Shown: positions 7,707 through 14,127 of the stretch, one piece after another
Numbering within the stretch: the stretch's first letter is position 1
How the letters are laid out: each line of letters opens with the position of its first letter
Origin: Rhodospirillaceae bacterium
GTDB lineage: Bacteria > Pseudomonadota > Alphaproteobacteria > UBA7985
Assembly (NCBI GenBank): GCA_002700865.1
Contig: PAFB01000059.1
Coordinates: 1 to 17,134, forward strand
Direction of reading: 5' to 3'
DNA: 17,134 nucleotides
Notes under the pieces: model-generated
Databases searched by the model: none
What the model was told of the DNA's origin: nothing
What the model saw: the letters and a program-made list of their open reading frames with translations, nothing else
Program-made: the position numbers and the translations under genes

Positions 7707-8180
7707 ATGAATGAAGCAGCCAGAAAAGGCGTATCAGCCAGATCCCCACATGCCATCGACGCATACGTTGGCGAACGACTACGCCTGCGTCGTACCTTGC
7801 TCGGCATGTCACAAGAAGCCCTTGGGGACGAGTTGAACCTCTCCTTTCAGCAAGTCCAAAAGTACGAGCGCGGTACCAACCGGATTTCCGCAAGCCGCCT
7901 GTACGAACTTGGACGCATCCTCGACGTTGCTGTATCGTATTTCTACGAAGGGATGACGGACGAAGTTATCGGCGGTAAGCGCCCCGACGACAACGACCAC
8001 AACCACGACACACCAGATGGCCAGGACCCCTTCGCCAAGCGCGAGACGCTGGAGTTGGTGCGATCTTACTACAAGATCAGCCATCCGATTGTGCGCCGCC
8101 GCGTCTACGCGCTGGTCAAAGCCCTCTCCGGCAACGACATCGACGATGCCGATGGCGCGATCGAAGCGCTGAACATCTAA
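7707..8180 (+). CDS. XRE/Cro-CI family transcriptional regulator (PraR-like)
   Basis: 157-residue DNA-binding regulator. The helix-turn-helix lies at about 22-75: VGERLRLRRTLLGMSQEALG, then LSFQQVQKYERGTNRI, followed by SRLYELGRILDVAVSYFYEG. This is the strongly conserved pattern of a widespread alphaproteobacterial single-domain XRE family that includes PraR of rhizobia. After an Asp/His-rich linker (about 93-108) comes a C-terminal helical segment (ELVRSYYKISHPIVRRRVYA) usual for the family. The ATG at 7707 is preferred; a TTG lies one codon earlier. The Shine-Dalgarno site is weak (CGGAAAC). It is transcribed divergently from imuA but separated by more than 400 bases, and a strong terminator follows, so it is probably monocistronic. 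Target genes cannot be told from sequence. Confidence 0.85.
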   Translation: MNEAARKGVSARSPHAIDAYVGERLRLRRTLLGMSQEALGDELNLSFQQVQKYERGTNRISASRLYELGRILDVAVSYFYEGMTDEVIGGKRPDDNDHNHDTPDGQDPFAKRETLELVRSYYKISHPIVRRRVYALVKALSGNDIDDADGAIEALNI

Positions 8181-8211
8181 ATCAGCCGCGCCCGTTTTTG
8201 CGCGGTGGTTG

Positions 8212-8245
8212 AGGGGCTGGAAGCACGCCTTCCAGCCCCTTTTTC
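8212..8245 (+). terminator. Rho-independent terminator after the XRE gene
   Basis: A perfect 12-bp stem (8212-8223 with 8229-8240, GC-rich, containing GGGGCTGG/CCAGCCCC) with a 5-base loop runs directly into TTTTTT. It lies 32 bases after the XRE stop codon. Confidence 0.93.
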
Positions 8246-8403
8246 TGTGCCCGATTCCAAGTGCTGCAACACAATATTAGGGAATCACCATAAGTTACTC
8301 AGAAAACTGGATTTCGAGGAAATACTCGCCATATTATTTCTATTTTTATGTAACTGCGGGCAAGAACACGAAAATCATGACAAAAATGCGACTGCAGAGG
8401 CGC

Positions 8404-8416
8404 AAAACGGCGTTTT
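8404..8416. repeat. Short inverted repeat AAAACG-G-CGTTTT
   Basis: A perfect 6-1-6 palindrome about 90 bases upstream of the LysR start and just before the candidate -35 (8421). It could be a regulator binding site. No function can be assigned. Confidence 0.35.
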
Positions 8417-8456
8417 ACGTTTGACTTCAGGGCATGAAGCCATGCAAAAAAGGCAG

Positions 8457-8474
8457 GGCTTAACGCATTAAGCC
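8457..8474 (+). promoter_or_regulatory. Candidate operator palindrome upstream of the LysR gene
   Basis: GGCTTAACGCATTAAGCC is a perfect 7-bp inverted repeat with a 4-base spacer, ending 32 bases before the LysR ATG. LysR-type proteins commonly bind imperfect palindromes near their own promoters, so autoregulation is plausible. That is inference. Confidence 0.4.
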
Positions 8475-8506
8475 ACACAAATGTACTGCCTGTTAAAGGA
8501 ATCCCC

Positions 8507-9394
8507 ATGGATTGGGACAAACTCCGCGTTTTCCACGCTGTCGCTGAAGCCGGTAGCTTCACTCACGCTGGTGAAGATCTTAACCTCAGCCAATCTGCGG
8601 TCAGCCGCCAGATTTCCGCTCTGGAAGAAAGTCTTTCCACCACCCTCTTTCACCGCCACGCCCGCGGTCTAATCCTTACTGAGCAAGGTGAGTTACTTTA
8701 CAACACGGCGCACGAAGTATTCGGCAAGCTGTCACTGGTAGAGGCGCGTCTTCGCGACTCTAAAGATTCACCGTCCGGTGATCTGCGGGTGACGGCAACC
8801 GTGGCTTTGGGCAGCACGTGGCTTGCGCCGCTGATGGCCGAGTTTATGGCCAAGTATCCTGAGATCGAGTTGCACCTGATCCTTGAAGACAAGGAACTCG
8901 ACCTGTCCATGCGCCAGGCCGATATTGCCATTCGTCTCTACCCGCCCCACCAGCCGGATCTGATCCAGCGTCCGCTGTTTGAGGCTCACAGTCATATCTA
9001 TGCATCCCCTGAATACCTTGACGAGTACGGCACGCCATCGTCGCTGACGGATCTTGACCAGCACCGGATCATTATTTTCGGCACCGACACACGCCCGCCG
9101 GTTCCCGACCTGAACTGGCTGGAGACCGCGGGCCGCGAAACCGGCAAGCGTCGTCCAGCCATGTCGCTGAACAACATCTTCGCCATTCGTAACGTGGTTG
9201 AGCAAGGCGCGGGGATCGCGGCTATTCCGGATTACATGGTCGAAGGCCGTGACAAGCTGGTTCGGGTGCTGCCTGAAATCGAGGGTCCCTCGTTCCAGGC
9301 ATTCTTTGTCTACCCCGAGGAACTGCGCTCTACCCAGCGTGTGAACGTGTTCCGTGACTTCCTGCTTGAGAAAGTCCGCGCTTCACACTTCTAG
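8507..9394 (+). CDS. LysR-type transcriptional regulator, LsrB/VtlR-like
   Basis: 295-residue LysR protein. The N-terminal winged helix-turn-helix (MDWDKLRVFHAVAEAGSFTH, then LSQSAVSRQISALEESL and FHRHARGLILTEQGELLY) closely fits the alphaproteobacterial LsrB/VtlR group, as do DLSMRQADIAIRL, QPDLIQRPLF and the C-terminal FVYPEELRSTQRVNVFRDFL. Members control envelope, oxidative-stress and small-RNA genes in rhizobia and Brucella. The effector-binding domain spans about residues 90-290. The protein contains no cysteine at all, so thiol redox sensing, described for LsrB, cannot operate here. The ATG has AAAGGA at good spacing. A palindrome lies 32 bases upstream and two terminators follow, so the gene stands alone. 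The subfamily is assigned from remembered similarity. Confidence 0.88.
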   Translation: MDWDKLRVFHAVAEAGSFTHAGEDLNLSQSAVSRQISALEESLSTTLFHRHARGLILTEQGELLYNTAHEVFGKLSLVEARLRDSKDSPSGDLRVTATVALGSTWLAPLMAEFMAKYPEIELHLILEDKELDLSMRQADIAIRLYPPHQPDLIQRPLFEAHSHIYASPEYLDEYGTPSSLTDLDQHRIIIFGTDTRPPVPDLNWLETAGRETGKRRPAMSLNNIFAIRNVVEQGAGIAAIPDYMVEGRDKLVRVLPEIEGPSFQAFFVYPEELRSTQRVNVFRDFLLEKVRASHF

Positions 9395-9403
9395 AACTGC
9401 GGA

Positions 9404-9433
9404 AAAAGCCTCCCCACCTCGCGGGGGGTTTTT
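9404..9433 (+). terminator. Rho-independent terminator after the LysR gene
   Basis: CTCCCC (9410-9415) pairs with GGGGGG (9423-9428, one wobble) around a 7-base loop, then TTTTT. The stem can be extended by the preceding A-run. It starts ten bases after the LysR stop. Confidence 0.8.
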
Positions 9434-9442
9434 AGAGACCTG

Positions 9443-9480
9443 AAAAGGGCGGCCCGAACGACGGGACCGCCCTTTTTTTT
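9443..9480. terminator. Bidirectional terminator between LysR gene and hemF
   Basis: AAAAGGGCGG (9443-9452) pairs with CCGCCCTTTT (9467-9476), with an inner CCCG/CGGG stem and one bulged A. Eight T follow on the plus strand, and four T follow the stem on the minus strand. It lies between convergent genes and can stop both: a second barrier for the LysR transcript and the terminator for hemF. Confidence 0.88.
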
Positions 9481-9502
9481 CAATCGAGGCACTGGCCCTG
9501 AT

Positions 9503-10420
9503 CTAATCCCACCCCACCGCCGGCGGCAGCGACATCAGGATGGCTTCGACATTGCCGCCGGTTTTCAAGCCGAACAGCGTCCCACGGTCATGCAGGAGGT
9601 TGAACTCGACGTAGCGCCCCCGTCGGTGCAACTGGTGTTGCCGGTCTTCGTCGGTCCACGGGGTTTGATAGTGCCGCTCGACCAGCGGAACGTAAGCCCG
9701 GCGGAAGGCTTCGCCGATGTCCTGAGTGAAGGCAAAATCCGCCTCCCAGTCGCCCGTATCAAGATAGTCGTAAAAGATACCGCCAACCCCGCGCGGTTCA
9801 TTGCGGTGCGGCAGGAAGAAGTAGCGGTCGCACCAATCCTTGAACGCCGGGTAGAAGTCGGCGTGATGCCCCTCGCAGGCATCCTGCAGGGCGCCGTGAA
9901 AGTGCGCTGTATCCGCCTCTCGCGGTCGCATGGGAGTCAAATCTGCCCCACCGCCGAACCAGCCTTTGGTGGTGACGATCATCCGGGTGTTCATATGGAC
10001 CGCAGGAACCAGCGGCGACTGCATATGGGCAACAAGGCTGATACCAGCGGCGTAAAAGGCCGGGTTGTCCGCAGCACCGGGGATGGTCTTGGCAAACTCC
10101 GGACTGAATTCACCGGACACAACAGAGATGTTGACGCCGACCTTCTCAAACACCCGCCCCTTCATGATCGACATGACACCGCCGCCGCCCTGTGGCCGAT
10201 CCCAGGCCTTACGCTGGAACGTGCCCGGTTCGATCCCGGCGGTTTGTGGATGATCGAGGACGCAGGACCGCTCCAGCGCTTCGAAGTCGCTGCAAATCCG
10301 GTCGCGGAGACCGCGAAACCAATCTTCAGCGCGTTTTTTCCGCGCGCTCAACGCGTTCGCGTCGGGTAAAGGCGTCGTGCCGCGCCACCAGGGCAGGTCT
10401 TCGCTAGCGTCGGTCGTCAC
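9503..10420 (-). CDS. hemF: Oxygen-dependent coproporphyrinogen III oxidase
   Basis: Catalyses the O2-dependent decarboxylation of coproporphyrinogen III to protoporphyrinogen IX in haem synthesis; cytoplasmic dimer. The family signature KDWCDRYFFLPHRNEPRG followed by VGGIFYDYL is intact (194-220). Also present are MSIMKGRVFEKVGVN, the HMNTR motif (142-146), GWFGGGADLTP and GRYVEFNLLHDRGTLFGL. I choose the GTG at 10420 because it has GGGAGAAGAGAG directly upstream and gives 305 residues, the normal family length. The open frame reaches an ATG at 10501, but the extra 27 residues are unlike HemF and overlap trmL further. With this start it overlaps the end of trmL by 17 bases, so the two are probably one transcript, ended by the bidirectional terminator at 9443-9480. 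No anaerobic counterpart (hemN) is in the window. Confidence 0.95.
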   Translation of the reverse strand: MTTDASEDLPWWRGTTPLPDANALSARKKRAEDWFRGLRDRICSDFEALERSCVLDHPQTAGIEPGTFQRKAWDRPQGGGGVMSIMKGRVFEKVGVNISVVSGEFSPEFAKTIPGAADNPAFYAAGISLVAHMQSPLVPAVHMNTRMIVTTKGWFGGGADLTPMRPREADTAHFHGALQDACEGHHADFYPAFKDWCDRYFFLPHRNEPRGVGGIFYDYLDTGDWEADFAFTQDIGEAFRRAYVPLVERHYQTPWTDEDRQHQLHRRGRYVEFNLLHDRGTLFGLKTGGNVEAILMSLPPAVGWD

Positions 10421-10898
10421 GGCTCTCTTCTCCCAGATGGCTGAACCATTGCAGTTGGCGGCAGGCTTCGAAGGCAAAGATGCTCGCTGCCTGAGCAACA
10501 TTTATGGATCTTTGCCCGGAAACCAGTGGCAGGCGCACGCGATGCTGACACGCCTGATGAACATAGTCTGGCGCGCCGGCACTCTCGCGGCCCATGACGA
10601 TGATGTCGCCCGACTGAAACTCAAAGTCCGGCAGCAGGGTTTCAGCGTGCGCAGAGGCAAGAACCCGGCGCTGCACAGGGTTCGATTCTGCAAAAGCGGC
10701 CCAATCCACGTGCCGCGTCAGTGACACACCGGCCAGATAGTCCATACCGGCACGCCGCAACTTACGATCATAGAGCAAAAAGCCGCACGGTTCGATGATA
10801 TGCAGCGGCAGATTCAGGCAAGCACAAAGGCGCATGATTGCCCCGGCATTTTGGGGAATATCCGGTTCAAACAAGGCGATAGAAGGCTGAATCAGCAT
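10404..10898 (-). CDS. trmL: tRNA (cytidine/uridine-34 2'-O-)-methyltransferase TrmL
   Basis: 164-residue SPOUT-class methyltransferase, the size of the minimal TrmL/YibK type. The three SPOUT motifs are visible: PQNAGAIMR (15-23), GRESAGAP (103-110), and RSINVAQAASIFAFE (130-144, forming the trefoil knot with the SAM site). TrmL methylates the wobble ribose of tRNA-Leu species in Escherichia coli. The start ATG at 10898 has TTGGAG eight bases upstream. Its end overlaps hemF by 17 bases, and it is divergent from petABC. The order hemF-trmL beside petABC resembles other alphaproteobacteria as I remember them. Confidence 0.93.
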   Translation of the reverse strand: MLIQPSIALFEPDIPQNAGAIMRLCACLNLPLHIIEPCGFLLYDRKLRRAGMDYLAGVSLTRHVDWAAFAESNPVQRRVLASAHAETLLPDFEFQSGDIIVMGRESAGAPDYVHQACQHRVRLPLVSGQRSINVAQAASIFAFEACRQLQWFSHLGEESRDDRR

Positions 10899-11198
10899 GA
10901 AATCAGCTCCAAAACAGGGACGCAGACCAGCAGCACTGGCCCATTAATGAGTAACTTCGAATAACAGCTTATCGAATAGCGGGACTAGACCCTTTACAGG
11001 GGCTTTGGTAGAGCCGTGGCACAACAGGATTTTTGAGGCGAATGTTGCGTCATATCGACCCCTGATTGGCACCTTGTCAAACGGGATCGAAGTTCGGGGA
11101 GACCTCGGGCGGTTTGTCGCGGAATTTGCCTCGTTTCGCGGTGGTACTCGACGGCTAAGAAGGGTACTGCTCAGTACAAATGAAGAAGGACTTCGCCC
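10899..11198. other. Divergent promoter region between trmL and petABC
   Basis: Three hundred bases with no supported gene. It contains two TCGAATA direct repeats (10957-10963 and 10972-10978, spaced 15) and a CCCTTTACAGGG inverted repeat at about 10990-11001. Close to petA is the palindrome GTACTGCTCAGTAC. I could not identify clear -35/-10 pairs for either direction. An open frame starting at 11005 has no recognisable features and runs into petA in another frame. Confidence 0.4.
11164..11177 (+). promoter_or_regulatory. Perfect palindrome just upstream of petA
   Basis: GTACTGCTCAGTAC is a 6-2-6 perfect inverted repeat ending 21 bases before the petA ATG and just ahead of its Shine-Dalgarno (AAGAAGGA). 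The position would suit an operator overlapping the transcript start. As a hairpin its 2-base loop would be poor. Function is inferred. Confidence 0.35.
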
Positions 11199-11747
11199 AT
11201 GGCTGAAACGCCGACCGACGTCGCAAACCCGGATCGCCGAAACTTCATCGTTTTGTCTACCATGGCAATGGCAGGCATTGGGGCCGCCTCTGCCGGCGTT
11301 GCGCTGGTGCGCACCATGACGCCAACCCGTGATGTCGCGGGCGGTGGCGTTATTGAAGTGTCGCTGGATGGCATAGCCGAGGGTTCAGGCATCGTCGCAA
11401 CCGTAGGCCGGAAAAAGTATTCCGTCCGCCGACGCACGGCCGCCGAAATCGAAGCAGCGGTTGCGGGTGATTCGGAGAAACTGCGCCACCAAGAAACGGA
11501 TGCAGAGCGTGTGCAGCGACCTGAATGGCTGGTCCTGCGCTTGCAGTGCCCGCACCTTGGGTGCCCTCCGCAGGGCACGGCAGCGGGTGAAAAACGCGGC
11601 GACTTTGGTGGCTTTTTCTGTCCCTGCCACAACTCGCAGTTCGATACATCTGGCCGTATCCGCAAGGGTCCGTCGCCGTCGAACCTGCCAGTGCCGAAGT
11701 ACTTCTTCGCTTCTGACGAAATGATTGTGATTGGTAAGGAGGCCTAG
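11199..11747 (+). CDS. petA: Ubiquinol-cytochrome c reductase Rieske iron-sulfur subunit (atypical cluster-binding loops)
   Basis: 182 residues. It opens with a twin-arginine motif (DRRNFIVLS; R13, R14) and one membrane anchor at about 17-36, as expected of a Tat-exported, uncleaved bc1 Rieske protein. The [2Fe-2S] ligands C117, H119, C141, H144 and the disulfide pair C122/C143 are all present. The loops are unusual: CPHLGC replaces CTHLGC, and CPCHNSQFD replaces CPCHGSxYD. The cluster-tuning Ser146 is kept, but the Tyr normally two residues later is Phe148. The rest (SGRIRKGPSPSNLPVP, ending YFF...IVIG) is typical. Substituting that Tyr is known to lower the cluster potential in bc1 complexes. 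The start has AAGAAGGA upstream. petB begins five bases after the stop. Confidence 0.93.
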   Translation: MAETPTDVANPDRRNFIVLSTMAMAGIGAASAGVALVRTMTPTRDVAGGGVIEVSLDGIAEGSGIVATVGRKKYSVRRRTAAEIEAAVAGDSEKLRHQETDAERVQRPEWLVLRLQCPHLGCPPQGTAAGEKRGDFGGFFCPCHNSQFDTSGRIRKGPSPSNLPVPKYFFASDEMIVIGKEA

Positions 11748-11752
11748 GTCTG

Positions 11753-13090
11753 ATGGCTGGCTCTCGTTCACCGTTCAAGAATCCCTTGCTCAAGGGCTTT
11801 GACGAACGTCTCCCGGTTCTGCGTGCGGTTCATTACTCAATGACCTCCCATGCCTACCCGAAAAATTTGAACTACTGGTGGAACTTTGGCTCCATTGCTG
11901 GGATCATGCTGGTGGTGATGATCCTCACCGGTCTGTTTCTGGCCATGCACTACAAGCCGTCTGTGCAAGAAGACACCTACGGCATCAACCAGGCTTTCCG
12001 GTCGGTTGAGCACATCATGCGTGACGTGCAAGGCGGCATGTTCCTACGATACATGCACTCCGTTGGGGCCTCATTCTTCTTCATCGCCGTGATTTTTCAC
12101 ATGTTCCGCGGGATGTACTACGGCTCGTACAAAGCGCCTCGTGAAGTGCTTTGGGTTCTGGGCTGTGTGATCCTGATTCTGATGATGGGTATTGCCTTCC
12201 TCGGGTATTCGCTGGTCTGGGGCGTTATGTCGTTCGCAGCGGCTGAGGTGATCACGCAGGTCTTCACGGCGATCCCGATCCTTGGGGATGATATCCTGCT
12301 GCTTCTGCGCGGCGGTGAAGACGTGGACGACGCCTTGCTCAACCGGTTCTTCGCGCTGCACTTCCTGCTGCCGTTTGTGCTGGCAGGCGTGGTTATTCTG
12401 CACATCCTGACGCTGCAGACCGTTGGCTCGAACAACCCCTTGGGCATCGACCTGAAATCCAAGAAGGATACGGTGTCATTCCACCCGTATTACACCTTTA
12501 AAGACATCTTCGGCCTCTCGCTGTTCTTTACGATATACCTCGCGGTTGTCGCCTGGGCGCCGGAGCGGCTGGCCGAAGCGATCAACAACCAGCCAACAGA
12601 CTACAATCTGCCCTCGCACATCGTACCGGAATGGTACCTGCTGCCCTTCTACGCGATCCTGAAGGTCTTTACCTGGGACCTGAACATCTTTGGTCTGGTG
12701 ATCACGGGCAAGCAGCTCGGCGCTTTGGCTATGGCCGGTTCGCTGGGCATTCTGTTCCTGCTGCCATGGCTGGACACGTCGCCGGTCCGCTCCGGTCGTT
12801 TCCGTCCGGTCTTTAAGGTCTTCTTCTGGGGATTTGTGCTGTGCTGTCTGATCCTGGCGCTGGTCGGCGCGCAGACGTCGGGTGAAGCCTTCTTCATTCC
12901 GACGCCATTTGGTCGCGTGCCGCTGGGCTTCGAGGGCGGGAATGGCTTTGTGTGGGGATCAACCCAGCAGTGGGGTGTCCTCTTTACCGGCTATTACTTC
13001 GCCTACTTCATCGTGATACTGCCGGTCCTCGGCCTGTTCGAGAAACCTAAGCAACTGCCGGCATCGATCAGCGAGCCGGTTCTGGCTTAA
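11753..13090 (+). CDS. petB: Cytochrome b of the bc1 complex (divergent quinone sites)
   Basis: 445-residue fused-type cytochrome b with eight expected membrane helices; it carries haems bL and bH and the Qo and Qi sites. Haem ligands are H102, H116 (helix B) and H203, H217 (helix D), each pair 14 apart. PEWY (292-295), LPWLDTSPVRS and the C-terminal YYFAYFIVILPVLGLFEKPK are standard. Unusual: the normally near-invariant stretch around helix cd reads GYSLVWGVMSFAAAEVIT (151-168), with Ala at the positions of yeast W142 and G143, Glu at T145 and Val at Q138. The Qi-site His five residues after H217 is Gln222. The loop before the last helix carries about 25 extra residues (about 375-405). Its Shine-Dalgarno AAGGAGG lies at the end of petA, so the two are translationally linked. 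Confidence 0.95.
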   Translation: MAGSRSPFKNPLLKGFDERLPVLRAVHYSMTSHAYPKNLNYWWNFGSIAGIMLVVMILTGLFLAMHYKPSVQEDTYGINQAFRSVEHIMRDVQGGMFLRYMHSVGASFFFIAVIFHMFRGMYYGSYKAPREVLWVLGCVILILMMGIAFLGYSLVWGVMSFAAAEVITQVFTAIPILGDDILLLLRGGEDVDDALLNRFFALHFLLPFVLAGVVILHILTLQTVGSNNPLGIDLKSKKDTVSFHPYYTFKDIFGLSLFFTIYLAVVAWAPERLAEAINNQPTDYNLPSHIVPEWYLLPFYAILKVFTWDLNIFGLVITGKQLGALAMAGSLGILFLLPWLDTSPVRSGRFRPVFKVFFWGFVLCCLILALVGAQTSGEAFFIPTPFGRVPLGFEGGNGFVWGSTQQWGVLFTGYYFAYFIVILPVLGLFEKPKQLPASISEPVLA

Positions 13091-13112
13091 TCCAGCGCCG
13101 CAGCTTTTCGTG

Positions 13113-13134
13113 GAGAGGGCCACGGCGCCCTCTC
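13113..13134 (+). other. Intercistronic stem-loop between petB and petC
   Basis: GAGAGGGC (13113-13120) and GCCCTCTC (13127-13134) form a perfect 8-bp stem with a 6-base loop in the 83-base gap between petB and petC. There is no T-run, so it is not an intrinsic terminator. It could be an mRNA processing or stability element setting the petB:petC ratio. Function is inferred. Confidence 0.55.
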
Positions 13135-13173
13135 ATCCGCCGCAGACAGTCTCTTTTAAAGAAAGCATCCTTC

Positions 13174-13971
13174 ATGCGTTTCGGAACACTTTTAAAAACA
13201 CTCAGCACCGCCGCAGTCCTGTCTGCAGGTGCCGCCGCCACTCCTGCCACGGCTGAGCCCGCCGGACCACTTGAGTCGCAGACCTGGTCGTTCACAGGGC
13301 CGCTGGGCTACTACGACGAAATGCAGCTTCAGCACGGTCTGTACGTCTATCAAACCCGGTGTCAGGCCTGTCACTCGCTGGGGCTGGTGCGGTTTGCTTC
13401 GCTCTCCGGTTTGGATGTCAGCGAAGAAGCGATCAAGGCGCTCGCGTCGACCTACGAAATCCCCTACATCAACGATGACGGCGATCGTGATACCCGCCCC
13501 GGGGTGATGAACGACAGCTTCCCATGGGCCCTGGACAACCCCAAGCGGGCAATCGCCACGTACGGCAAAGCGCCGCCTGATCTGTCCACCATGGCGCGCG
13601 CGCGGATCGGCGGTGCAGACTACGTTTACAACCTGCTGGTCGGCTACGACGACGCGCACGAACAGCCTGAAGGCGCGTACTACAACAAGGTCATGAAGGT
13701 CATCAAAATGCCGAACCCCTGGCCGGCTGACATGTCCGACTTTGAGTACCCGAACGGCACCCGCCCCAGCCTGGAGCAGCAGGCGCGAGATGTTACGGCG
13801 TTCCTGAACTGGACCGCTGACCCCTACCTCGAAGAACGCCATCAGTGGGGCATTATTGTCGTGCTTTACATGCTGGCCCTGACCGTCCTGTCGTTCCTCG
13901 CTTACCGTGTGGTTGCTGCCAAGGTCCACGCCAAGCTTGAGGTCGAAGGCGGGCCGGATCCTGAACACTAG
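13174..13971 (+). CDS. petC: Cytochrome c1 of the bc1 complex
   Basis: 265 residues. A Sec signal peptide ends near residue 27 (ATPATA|EP). The mature protein begins with the typical c1 opening (WSFTGPLGYYDEMQLQHGLYV). Haem c attaches at CQACH (63-67). APPDLSTMARARIGGADYVY (133-152) is a family hallmark, and the likely axial Met is M179 (IKMPNPWP). One membrane helix at about 225-248 anchors the C-terminus, leaving the haem domain in the periplasm. It takes electrons from the Rieske cluster and passes them to a soluble or membrane cytochrome c. Two regions differ from the usual alphaproteobacterial sequence as I recall it: ATYGKAPPDLS in place of ANNGAxPPDLS, and KMPNPWP in place of AMPPPL. 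The Shine-Dalgarno is weak (AAAGAAAG). Last gene of the operon. Confidence 0.95.
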   Translation: MRFGTLLKTLSTAAVLSAGAAATPATAEPAGPLESQTWSFTGPLGYYDEMQLQHGLYVYQTRCQACHSLGLVRFASLSGLDVSEEAIKALASTYEIPYINDDGDRDTRPGVMNDSFPWALDNPKRAIATYGKAPPDLSTMARARIGGADYVYNLLVGYDDAHEQPEGAYYNKVMKVIKMPNPWPADMSDFEYPNGTRPSLEQQARDVTAFLNWTADPYLEERHQWGIIVVLYMLALTVLSFLAYRVVAAKVHAKLEVEGGPDPEH

Positions 13972-13997
13972 GGTCTAAAACGGGTTGAACCGATACC

Positions 13998-14029
13998 AAA
14001 GGGCCGGAGCATCGCTTCGGCCCTTTTTT
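13998..14029 (+). terminator. Rho-independent terminator of petABC
   Basis: AGGGCCG and CGGCCCT, extended by GAGC/GCTT (one wobble) around a 3-base loop, are followed by TTTTTT and preceded by an A-run. It begins 27 bases after the petC stop. Confidence 0.93.
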
Positions 14030-14127
14030 GTTGTCCCCAAGTCTCTTGCCTCAGCCCTTTTTATTTTGGCGAACTATGCTCTAAGGTGCGGCCAAAGTGC
14101 CTTTGGGTGTTCGAGAGATAAATCAGC

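Larger units (their letters stand above)
8246..8506. other. AT-richer upstream region of the LysR gene
   Basis: No gene is seen here; the open frames on either strand lack coding character. It contains a TTGACT at 8421-8426 that could be a -35, without a good -10. It also contains two inverted repeats (8404-8416 and 8457-8474). The Shine-Dalgarno AAAGGA ends eight bases before the LysR ATG. Confidence 0.4.

Noticed and set aside
9590..10369. 259-codon plus-strand frame opposite hemF
   Set aside because: Antisense to a fully convincing HemF; no domain pattern.
10421..10501. Longer N-terminus for HemF
   Set aside because: The extra 27 residues are unlike HemF and lie inside trmL; the GTG at 10420 has a strong purine-rich ribosome-binding site.
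11005..11319. Possible small protein upstream of petA
   Set aside because: No good ribosome-binding site, no recognisable motif, and it runs into the start of petA in another frame.
13192..13968. 258-codon minus-strand frame opposite petC
   Set aside because: Petunia-like shadow reading with Val/Arg-rich sequence; petC on the other strand has all cytochrome c1 motifs.
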